This document shows, in pieces, positions 1 through 5,072 of a stretch of 5,398 nucleotides of DNA. The translations under genes were made by a program, and so were the position numbers. A model generated the notes under the pieces. That model did not search any database. It saw only the letters and a program-made list of their open reading frames with translations, and was not told the DNA's origin. This DNA is from Bacteroidales bacterium Bact_16 (lineage in GTDB: Bacteria; Bacteroidota; Bacteroidia; Bacteroidales; UBA932), in contig LUZH01000119.1 in assembly GCA_001602885.1 (NCBI GenBank), positions 1-5,398 of the forward strand. The letters run 5' to 3'. The number at the start of each line of letters is the position of its first letter. Positions within the stretch are counted from its first letter, which is position 1.

Positions 1-1666
1 CGCCGCGCACGCGGAAGCTCTGCGTCTCGGTGTCGCGGCGCTCCAGCATCACCTGCGGGTTCCACAGATAGCTCTGGTCGCTGAATGCGGACACGCCATA
101 GACGTGGCCGTCGGGATCACGCGGGACCTTGTATCCGCCGTCGATGACGGCCTGGACGCGGGCGGGGATGTTGTTGTCGTCGTAGATGAACGGCGTGATC
201 GGGTCGGAGATGATGATGGAGGCGAAGATCGAGTCGGAGGTCGTGGAGCTCTCGGAGAGGGCGCGGCGCGTGCTCCGGTCGATGGTCGTGTTGACGCCGA
301 CGGTCAGCCATTCCTTGACCTTGTACTCGGCGTTGATCTGGCCGACCAGGCGGCGGAAGACGTCGCGGTCGCCCTTCATGATTCCGTTGTTGTCGGTGTA
401 GGAGAAGGAGGTGTAGAACTTGGCCCGGTCGTTGCCGCCTTCGACGCCGAAGGTGTGGCGCGACTGGTAGCCGGTCTCGAGCATGTAGTCAGACCACCGG
501 GTGTCCGTCTTGCCGTCGTAGTCGAAGTCGGCCTGCGTGGCGGCGCCGGACAGCATCATGTAGTCCATATACTCGCGGGCGTTCATCAGCTCGGGGATGC
601 GGGCGATGTTCTGGATCGAATTCTGGAAGCTGTAGAACACGCGGCCCTCGCCCTTCTGGCCGGACTTGGTCGAGATGAGCACGACGCCGTTGCCGGCCTC
701 GACGCCATAGATGGCGGCGGAGGCGGCGTCCTTGAGGATTTCAATGGAGGCGATGGACTCCGGATCGAGGTAGCTGATGTCGTTGACCTTGAGGCCGTCC
801 ACGATCATCAACGGGGTGGTCCGGGAGTTGGAGGAATAGCCGCGGATCTGGATCGAAGAAGCGGAACCCGGGGCGCCGGAGGAGTTGACGATCTGCACGC
901 CGGCGGCCTTGCCCTGGATGGCCTGGGCCACGTCGGTGGACGTGCGGTTCTCCAGGTCGGACTCCTTGACCGAAGCGATGGCGCCGGTGACGTCGCTCTT
1001 CTTCTGGATGCCATAACCGATCACGACCGTCTCTTCGAGCATTTCGGAATCCTCGGCGAGGATGATGTCCATCGGGCGGTCCGTGATGGCCGCGCGCTCC
1101 TGGGTGAGGTAGCCGATGGAGCTGATCACCAGGGTCTCGCCCGCTTTCGCCTCGATGGAGAAGCTGCCGTCCAGCTCGGTCGCCACGCCGCGCATCGTCC
1201 CCTTGACGACGACGGAGACGCCGATCAGCGGCTCTCCGGCGACGTCACGGACGACGCCTCTGGCGCGGCTCACGTCCTGGGGAGCCGGAGCGTGGGCGCT
1301 GGCGGCGGCGGGAGCCGCTGCAGGCGCCGTTTCAGCACGGGAAAGGATGATGTGTTTGCCCTGCACACTATACGTGATGCCGGAACCTTTCAGGATCTCG
1401 TCCAGCACCGCGCTCACAGACTCCTGCTCGGCGCTGACGGAAATTTCTTTGTCGACGTTGACCCCGTTCTTGTAGATGAACAGGTATTCCGTCTGGGATT
1501 CAATATCATTCAGGACCGTTTCCAGCTTGACATGGGTCCTGTTGATGCTGACTGGGAGATTCTGGGAGACCGCCGTCTCGGCCATCAGGCAGAAAGAACC
1601 CACGAACAGCAAGAAAGCTGACACTTTCATAATTCTCAATAATGATTGAATTGAGTTTTTATTCAT
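1..1666 (-). CDS. SusC-like TonB-dependent outer-membrane transporter with N-terminal STN signalling domain, 3' part missing
   Basis: This is the N-terminal 555 residues of a SusC/RagA-type transporter, which imports oligosaccharides or peptides across the outer membrane using TonB energy. Seen in order are: a signal peptide with a long basic n-region (residues 1-35); an STN/secretin-TonB short domain (about 38-110); an Ala/Pro-rich linker (111-130); a carboxypeptidase-regulatory-like beta-sandwich (about 136-204, with GxPLIGVSVVVKGT and DGSFSI); a TonB-box-like ETVVIGYG (212-219); the plug domain (about 222-336, with IQIRGYSS, LMIVDGLKVNDISYL, IEILKDAASAAIYG); then the first barrel strands. 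The usual length is near 1000 residues, so about half is outside the window. I chose the ATG at 1664-1666 because the resulting start MNKNSIQSLLRIMKVSAFLL has the extended n-region typical of STN-type SusC proteins. An in-frame ATG at 1628-1630 would give MKVSAFLL. The STN domain and the adjacent anti-sigma and sigma genes imply regulation by substrate-dependent trans-envelope signalling. The substrate cannot be inferred. Confidence 0.95.
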   Translation of the reverse strand, partial: MNKNSIQSLLRIMKVSAFLLFVGSFCLMAETAVSQNLPVSINRTHVKLETVLNDIESQTEYLFIYKNGVNVDKEISVSAEQESVSAVLDEILKGSGITYSVQGKHIILSRAETAPAAAPAAASAHAPAPQDVSRARGVVRDVAGEPLIGVSVVVKGTMRGVATELDGSFSIEAKAGETLVISSIGYLTQERAAITDRPMDIILAEDSEMLEETVVIGYGIQKKSDVTGAIASVKESDLENRTSTDVAQAIQGKAAGVQIVNSSGAPGSASSIQIRGYSSNSRTTPLMIVDGLKVNDISYLDPESIASIEILKDAASAAIYGVEAGNGVVLISTKSGQKGEGRVFYSFQNSIQNIARIPELMNAREYMDYMMLSGAATQADFDYDGKTDTRWSDYMLETGYQSRHTFGVEGGNDRAKFYTSFSYTDNNGIMKGDRDVFRRLVGQINAEYKVKEWLTVGVNTTIDRSTRRALSESSTTSDSIFASIIISDPITPFIYDDNNIPARVQAVIDGGYKVPRDPDGHVYGVSAFSDQSYLWNPQVMLERRDTETQSFRVRG

Positions 1667-1673
1667 ACCTTTG
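1646..1673 (+). promoter_or_regulatory. Candidate Bacteroidota promoter antisense to the transporter start
   Basis: TACCTTTG at 1666-1673 is an exact match to the Bacteroidota -7 box TAnnTTTG. A TTG at 1646-1648 lies 17 bases upstream, slightly closer than the usual 19-21 for the -33 element. It points rightward, away from the transporter gene, and the first transporter codons overlap it. No + strand protein gene lies downstream, only a hairpin with a T-run. The octamer could be chance, because its reverse complement also forms the AAAGGTATG context of the transporter start. Confidence 0.4.
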
Positions 1674-1678
1674 TAAAT

Positions 1679-1747
1679 GAATTAATATGGTTAGTAAAGA
1701 CCGTGTTGTTCCGGGCGGTTCGTGTTGCAGCACGGCCGCCCATTTTT
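1679..1747 (+). ncRNA. Candidate short antisense RNA opposite the transporter 5' leader
   Basis: The predicted RNA is about 70 nt. It would start a few bases after the TACCTTTG box at 1666-1673 and end at the T-run 1743-1747 after a GC-rich hairpin. It would be fully complementary to the untranslated leader of the SusC-like gene and so could block its translation or stop its transcription. From memory, cis-encoded antisense RNAs of this type (for example DonS in Bacteroides fragilis) lie between the anti-sigma gene and the susC gene of ECF-sigma-controlled polysaccharide utilisation loci, which is the position here. The start is an estimate. The promoter and terminator are seen in the sequence, while the RNA and its role are inferred. 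Confidence 0.35.
1713..1747 (+). terminator. Hairpin plus T-run, terminator-like on the + strand
   Basis: GGGCGG (1713-1718) pairs with CCGCCC (1736-1741). Inside it CGTG (1721-1724) pairs with CACG (1731-1734) around the loop TTGCAG, with a small TT/G internal loop. The stem is followed by ATTTTTA. On the + strand this has the form of an intrinsic terminator. On the minus strand no T-run follows, so there it would only be a leader stem upstream of the transporter gene. A competing small hairpin, CCCAT/ATGGG (1739-1752), overlaps the 3' arm. Confidence 0.45.
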
Positions 1748-1790
1748 ATGGGTTATCGTTTCAGATCATAGGCAGGTTGTTTTAGTGATG

Positions 1791-1806
1791 GGTTGGAGTG
1801 GTTGGA
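1791..1806. repeat. Tandem 7-base direct repeat GGTTGGA
   Basis: GGTTGGA occurs at 1791-1797 and 1800-1806, a 9-base period, just after the stop codon of the anti-sigma gene. It could be a small protein-binding site or chance. No function is assigned. Confidence 0.25.
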
Positions 1807-1810
1807 TGTT

Positions 1811-2779
1811 TTATCTTGAGGTAATGAATATCTTGTTGTTTTCCTGGTCGCGGGTGTAATCGAACCGCATGCTGGTCTGCAGGATCTGGAGGGCGTAGTC
1901 CAGGCCGTCCTTGATCCGGAACTTGCCCGTCAGGGCGTCCTTCTCCAGCTTGGGATCCGGCTCATAGACGATCTCCTTGCCGTAGTAGCGCTGCAGGTCG
2001 CGGATGATCTCCGAGAAATGCTTGTCGCGGAAGCAGTACAGGCCTTCCGTCCACTTGTACACGTCGTAGTCGTCGATCTGACTGAGCCACAGCTTGTTGT
2101 CGCGAAGTGTCAGCTTCTTGTCCGGGCTCAGGAAGATCCGCTTGTCCCCCGCGTGGGGCAGCGACACGGAGACCTTGCCCTCGAACAGCGAGGTCTCGAA
2201 GACGCGGTCCTGCTCCTTGGCGTTGACGTCGAACACGGTGCCGTGGACTTCGACGTCGGCCAGGTAGGTGTGGACGATGAACGGATGCCGGTCGTCATGG
2301 GCGACATCCAGGTAGACCTGGCCGTCCACCGTCACCTCCCGCTTGCGGCGGTGTTCGAAGCTGGCGGGATAGCGCATCGTCGTGCCCGAGTTGAGCCAGA
2401 CGGACGTGCCGTCCGGGAGCGTCACCTGCGCCCGCTCGCCGGCGGGGACGGTGATGCTGCTCATCGCCACGGCGCGGTCCGGGAAGACGTCCGTGAACTG
2501 CCGCAGCGCGAGGGTCAGCGCGGCGAGCAGGACGAGCACGAATGCGAAGCGGTAGATGTATTGGCCGACCGGCCGGCGGGGCCGGCGGGAAATCTGCCCG
2601 AAGACCTTGTCGTCCGCGAGCTGGATGGCGTCGAAGAGCTTGCGCTCACGCAGGAGCTTCGCCATGTTCTCTTCGGAGGCGTTCGCCCACGCCATCACGT
2701 CGGACACCTCTTCCGGGCGCAGCGCGCCGGAAAAATACTGAAAAAGGATGTCCTTGTCCACGATCATTCTTGGATTCAT
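1811..2779 (-). CDS. FecR-like anti-sigma factor, inner-membrane, with DUF4974 C-terminal domain
   Basis: This 322-residue protein is the expected middle component of the signalling chain. It binds the ECF sigma factor in the cytoplasm and reads the STN domain of the outer-membrane transporter in the periplasm. Residues 1-76 form the cytoplasmic N-terminal region (ILFQYFSGAL near 11-20, then a helical stretch and a basic RRPRRP before the membrane). Residues 77-92 are one hydrophobic membrane segment, YRFAFVLVLLAALTLAL. About 106-205 is the FecR domain with VPAGERAQVTLPDGTSVWLN, YPASF, VDGQVYLDV and VEVHGTVFDVNA. About 248-320 matches the DUF4974 type (FSEIIRDLQRYYGKEI, LTGKFRIKDGLDYALQILQ). 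Length and domain order are normal. The frame stays open upstream to 3202, but that part overlaps the sigma gene in another frame and is discarded. MNPRM at 2779 is chosen, and an ATG at 2767 is an equally simple alternative. The gene lies 65 bases after the sigma gene on the same strand. Confidence 0.95.
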   Translation of the reverse strand: MNPRMIVDKDILFQYFSGALRPEEVSDVMAWANASEENMAKLLRERKLFDAIQLADDKVFGQISRRPRRPVGQYIYRFAFVLVLLAALTLALRQFTDVFPDRAVAMSSITVPAGERAQVTLPDGTSVWLNSGTTMRYPASFEHRRKREVTVDGQVYLDVAHDDRHPFIVHTYLADVEVHGTVFDVNAKEQDRVFETSLFEGKVSVSLPHAGDKRIFLSPDKKLTLRDNKLWLSQIDDYDVYKWTEGLYCFRDKHFSEIIRDLQRYYGKEIVYEPDPKLEKDALTGKFRIKDGLDYALQILQTSMRFDYTRDQENNKIFITSR

Positions 2780-2797
2780 TTGACTGATTAACGATTG

Positions 2798-2840
2798 AGA
2801 AAAAGAAAACCCTAGTGAAAAACCGATTTTTTCTCCAGGG
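2798..2840 (-). terminator. Hairpin with T-rich tail between sigma and anti-sigma genes, possible attenuator
   Basis: On the minus strand, CCCT and AGGG (outer 4 bp) enclose GAAAAA/TTTTTC (6 bp) with a 3x3 internal loop and a 5-base loop, spanning 2840-2810. TTTTCTTTTTCT follows at 2809-2798. The hairpin begins 4 bases after the sigma stop codon. The inner stem is AT-only, so the structure is weak. It may reduce rather than stop read-through into the anti-sigma gene. Confidence 0.35.
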
Positions 2841-2844
2841 TGGA

Positions 2845-3411
2845 CTAACAAAGGTAAAACAGGATGGCGGAGACCGCCAGGTAATCTTTCAGGGCGCTTC
2901 GCAGCAGCCGGTTGACTTTGGTGATGTGGTATTCGACGCCCTTCTCCGTGATGCCCATCCGGGCCGCGATCTGCTTGTGGGACAGGCCCTGCCGCCGGCT
3001 CAGCAGGAAGACCTGGCGGCTCTCCTCGGAGAGCCCGGCGACCGCCTTCGCGACAATCTCCTGGATCTCCTGGGTGAACACTTTTTCGGGGATGAAATCC
3101 TCCAACGAGGCAATGCGGGTGTTGAGGTCCCAGACCTGCTCCTTCGTCTGCCGCTCCAGGAATTCCTGGTTGTGCCGCAGGCGGCGGAGATGGTCGATGC
3201 ATTTATTCTTGAGGATGGTCAGCACGTATGCGGGCGGGTTGGTGTCGGCCGGGAGTTCGGCGCGCCGCTGCCAGAAAACCATCATCGAATCGACCACGAA
3301 GTCCTCGGCAAGCTGGCTGTCCCGCAGATACCCGGCCGCGAATCGGATGAATCGCGGCCTGTATTCCGAGAAGAACTCGCTGAAACCGGCAGAGTCTATT
3401 ATGTGGTCCAT
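2845..3411 (-). CDS. ECF-family RNA polymerase sigma-70 factor (Bacteroidota FecI-like type)
   Basis: A 188-residue ECF sigma factor with only regions 2 and 4, as is normal for the group. Region 2 is about residues 12-78 (FFSEYRPRFIRFAAGYL, then DSQLAEDFVVDSMMVFWQRR, then AYVLTILKNKCIDHLRR), which binds the core polymerase and the -10 DNA. Region 4 is about 125-175, with the helix-turn-helix LSHKQIAARMGITEKGVEYH (143-162) for -35 recognition. A hydrophobic end, YLAVSAILFYLC, follows region 4. I recall similar hydrophobic ends in other Bacteroides members. The start is the ATG at 3409-3411. A TTG reading back to 3447 would start upstream of the predicted transcript start and is not preferred. 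It most likely directs transcription of the adjacent transporter operon and is held in check by the FecR-like protein encoded next. An exact -7 box at 3452-3445 suggests that the sigma gene itself uses the housekeeping polymerase. Confidence 0.95.
   Translation of the reverse strand: MDHIIDSAGFSEFFSEYRPRFIRFAAGYLRDSQLAEDFVVDSMMVFWQRRAELPADTNPPAYVLTILKNKCIDHLRRLRHNQEFLERQTKEQVWDLNTRIASLEDFIPEKVFTQEIQEIVAKAVAGLSEESRQVFLLSRRQGLSHKQIAARMGITEKGVEYHITKVNRLLRSALKDYLAVSAILFYLC
2849..2856 (-). promoter_or_regulatory. TACCTTTG box at the end of the sigma gene, possible internal promoter for the anti-sigma gene
   Basis: The minus strand reads TACCTTTG across the last sigma codons (Tyr-Leu-Cys), an exact TAnnTTTG match pointing at the anti-sigma gene about 70 bases downstream. 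No TTG is visible at the -33 distance, so it may be only a coding coincidence. Confidence 0.25.
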
Positions 3412-3444
3412 TGTCAGTCTGTAAAAAAAAGTAGATAAATATAG

Positions 3445-3452
3445 CAAATTTA
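3445..3452 (-). promoter_or_regulatory. -7 promoter box for the ECF sigma gene
   Basis: The minus strand reads TAAATTTG at 3452-3445, an exact match to TAnnTTTG, in an AT-rich spacer. The predicted transcript start near 3438 gives a leader of about 27 nt before the ATG at 3411. A TTTG upstream is only 14 bases away, too close for a standard -33 element, so this call rests on the -7 box and its position. Confidence 0.5.
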
Positions 3453-3453
3453 T

Positions 3454-3461
3454 TATCTTTA
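3454..3461 (+). promoter_or_regulatory. -7-like box for the exported acidic protein gene
   Basis: TATCTTTA matches TAnnTTTG at seven of eight positions and lies 23 bases before the ATG at 3485. The same octamer, followed by nearly the same bases (TCGCC here, CGCC there), precedes the peptidase gene at 5027-5034. It abuts the opposite-strand sigma promoter with one base between them. Confidence 0.4.
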
Positions 3462-3484
3462 TCGCCCAAAATCATCATCCCACT

Positions 3485-4516
3485 ATGAAAAAAGGCATTA
3501 TCCTTTCCTTTCTTTTATCAATCCTCTGCACGAACCCCCTTTCCGCCCAGATGATGCCGGACTCCACCGTGCATATCACCGCCTACTGGGAAGTGGGCGA
3601 CACCGCCGACTACATCGTATCCCAGAAGAAATACAAGATCGACGAGAACGAAGATGAAACACTGACCGCGTCTTCCGACCGGGCGATCCATATCGAAGTC
3701 GTCGAAGCGACCGACACCACCTACACGCTGGCCATCACCGACGAAGATGCCTTCAGCTTCGGGTTGGGAGTCAACCTGCCCGAGGAAGACCGGGCGGCGC
3801 TGCCCCCGCTGACCTATCGGGTCATAACCGACGAATTCGGTACCCTCCTGCGCCTCGAAAACGGAGCGGAAGTCTATGAGCAAGGCCTGCAGATCCTACC
3901 GGTCCTTACCGAAGCCGTCTACAAGGGGCTTGGAGAGAGAGCCAAGGCTCTCTACGCTTCTAAAGAGGACTTTCTGGAAGATTTGACGAGAAACCTCAAG
4001 AATCCGGAATATCTCAAATCATTTCTGATCAAGGACATCAATGACCTTCTGTTTTTCCACGGCGCCGCGCTGGACACGACGAAGCAGTATTCCCTTGAGA
4101 CCCTTTACGCCATTCCCACCATCGGCGAGACCGTGAAGATGAAAGGAGCCTGCTGGGTGGATACCGAGTGGACCGACGAATACTCCGCCGTGCTCCGCAG
4201 AGAGTTTGAAGGGAGCGACGCCGCGCTCGACGCGCTCCGGAATTACCTGTACCGCCTGCAGGTAGACGAAGAAGACGCCCTGAACTACGAGGAGTTCTGC
4301 AAAGAGTTCGACAAAGAAGTGACCAATGGCAAATTCAGCTTCCGTCTGGAAGACTACTTCGTTGAAGAGGTCCACCTGGACAGCGGATGGCCGATCAAGG
4401 TAATCTACGACTTCTACATGGTCGCCAAGGTCTCTGACGACGTAAACGGCACCCACCAGTCCCGCGAGATCAGCCTCATCTTTGACGAAGAGGAAGAAGG
4501 GAGCGGAGAAGAATAA
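3485..4516 (+). CDS. Exported acidic protein of unknown function
   Basis: A 343-residue protein with a clear Sec signal peptide (MKKGIILSFLLSILCTNPLS, cleavage probably after LSAQ near residue 22). Cys15 is not in a lipobox, since Leu precedes it, so a soluble periplasmic or secreted protein is more likely than a lipoprotein. The mature part is acidic and ends in DEEEEGSGEE. The first third looks like beta-rich segments (YWEVGDTADYIVSQKKYKI, YRVITDEFGTLLRLENGAEV). The middle is helical (145-190), followed by DLLFFHGAAL. Near the C-terminus HLDSGWPIKVIYDF (297-310) precedes a final strand. The order of a TDExG...N..E segment, an LFFHG segment and a late SGWP resembles uncharacterised exported Bacteroidota proteins as I remember them, which is a weak recollection. 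I recognise no catalytic motif. It is divergent from the sigma gene, but a role in that system is not shown. Confidence 0.85.
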   Translation: MKKGIILSFLLSILCTNPLSAQMMPDSTVHITAYWEVGDTADYIVSQKKYKIDENEDETLTASSDRAIHIEVVEATDTTYTLAITDEDAFSFGLGVNLPEEDRAALPPLTYRVITDEFGTLLRLENGAEVYEQGLQILPVLTEAVYKGLGERAKALYASKEDFLEDLTRNLKNPEYLKSFLIKDINDLLFFHGAALDTTKQYSLETLYAIPTIGETVKMKGACWVDTEWTDEYSAVLRREFEGSDAALDALRNYLYRLQVDEEDALNYEEFCKEFDKEVTNGKFSFRLEDYFVEEVHLDSGWPIKVIYDFYMVAKVSDDVNGTHQSREISLIFDEEEEGSGEE

Positions 4517-4519
4517 GGC

Positions 4520-4984
4520 TTATCGCCTGTTTCTCCTTGCGGCCTTCCGGGCCTCGCGCGCGGCCTGTTTTTCGGCCTTGCGCATCTCGGCCTCACGCTG
4601 CTCCGCCTGGACGGCGGACACCGTCTTGAAGATGATCACACCGTTCTGCCCCTGCACGCCGTACATCGCGGAGGTGCCGTCCTTGAGGACCTCGATCGAA
4701 TAGACGTCGTCCGGGGTGAGATAGGACACGTCGTCCGTGATGATGCCGTCCACGACGAACAGCGGCTGGGTCTGGTCGGTGTTGGTGGAGATGCCGCGCA
4801 CCAGGATGCGCGGCGTGCTGCCGGTGCTGGTAGGGCCGACCGACACGCCGGGCTCCTCGCGGAGCATGTCGAAGACGGTGTTGTAGCGGGTCTTGTACTT
4901 GAATTTGTCGTTGGGCTTGTCCTGGGCGGACAAGGTGCCGCCCAGCATAAACGCGGCGGCAAGGAGCAGCAGGAATCTTTTCAT
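4520..4984 (-). CDS. Stand-alone TonB-dependent receptor plug-domain protein with basic C-terminal tail
   Basis: A 154-residue protein. Residues 1-21 are a signal peptide ending LSAQ. About 34-121 is a plug domain of SusC type: ILVRGISTNTDQ, PLFVVDGIITDDVSYL, YSIEVLKDGTSAMYG and GQNGVIIFKT align with IQIRGYSS, LMIVDGLKVNDISYL, IEILKDAASAAIYG and GNGVVLISTK of the transporter at the left edge. Residues 122-154 are an Ala/Arg/Lys/Glu-rich helical tail (AEKQAAREARKAARRNRR) reaching a TAA stop. There is no STN domain, no carboxypeptidase-regulatory domain, no clear TonB box and no barrel. The intact signal peptide, upstream -7 box and distinctive tail argue for a real small gene, not a broken receptor. 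It probably acts in the periplasm, perhaps binding a partner or TonB, but this is inference. The start is the ATG at 4982-4984. The frame is open further upstream, but a signal peptide begins exactly here. Confidence 0.88.
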   Translation of the reverse strand: MKRFLLLLAAAFMLGGTLSAQDKPNDKFKYKTRYNTVFDMLREEPGVSVGPTSTGSTPRILVRGISTNTDQTQPLFVVDGIITDDVSYLTPDDVYSIEVLKDGTSAMYGVQGQNGVIIFKTVSAVQAEQREAEMRKAEKQAAREARKAARRNRR

Positions 4985-5007
4985 TGTCAGATTGGTTAGT
5001 TCTCCGA

Positions 5008-5015
5008 CAAAGATA
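5008..5015 (-). promoter_or_regulatory. -7 promoter box for the stand-alone plug gene
   Basis: The minus strand reads TATCTTTG, an exact TAnnTTTG match, 23 bases before the ATG at 4984. No TTTG is visible at the -33 distance. An A-rich tract lies just upstream. Confidence 0.5.
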
Positions 5016-5026
5016 GCTTTTTTTCT

Positions 5027-5034
5027 TATCTTTA
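5027..5034 (+). promoter_or_regulatory. -7-like box for the S9 peptidase gene
   Basis: TATCTTTA is one base from the TAnnTTTG consensus and identical to the box at 3454-3461. It lies 38 bases before the ATG at 5073, after a T-run (TTTTTTT, 5018-5024), and 11 bases from the opposing box of the plug gene. Confidence 0.4.
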
Positions 5035-5072
5035 CGCCTCGGTTAACCGCTATAAGATTCAATCCAAGAGAT

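Noticed and set aside
104..1621. A 505-codon open frame on the + strand, rich in Gly, Asp and Val
   Set aside because: It lies wholly opposite the SusC-like gene, whose domains and motifs are unmistakable. Long antisense frames are expected in GC-rich coding DNA, and the predicted protein has repetitive composition and no recognisable domain.
1708..1712. GGAAC on the minus strand before the transporter, like an ECF -35 element
   Set aside because: The match is only five bases, no convincing -10 partner is visible at the usual 16-17 base distance, and the promoter sequence used by this sigma factor is unknown.
2018..2791. A 257-codon + strand frame opposite the anti-sigma gene
   Set aside because: It is a shadow of the FecR-like gene, with no domain, signal peptide or promoter of its own.
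2780..3202. Upstream extension of the anti-sigma frame to a 463-residue protein
   Set aside because: The added part is Pro/Gly/Arg-rich and overlaps the sigma gene in another frame. The FecR-like family normally begins near the chosen ATG and is about 320 residues long.
2815..3438. A 207-codon + strand frame opposite the sigma gene
   Set aside because: The minus strand encodes clear sigma regions 2 and 4 here. The + frame has no recognisable features.
4019..4456. A 145-codon minus strand frame inside the acidic protein gene
   Set aside because: The + strand reading has a signal peptide, a normal start region and a box upstream. The minus frame is Val/Gly-rich like other shadows.
4546..4580. 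GGCC repeats followed by TGTTTTTC after the acidic protein gene, considered as its terminator
   Set aside because: The best stem is short and imperfect and lies within the coding region of the plug gene, where Ala/Arg codons explain the GC-rich bases.
4520..4984. Considered as a decayed fragment of a full SusC-like receptor
   Set aside because: The signal peptide, plug motifs and stop codon are intact, the tail has a distinct composition, and no barrel fragments lie nearby in any frame.
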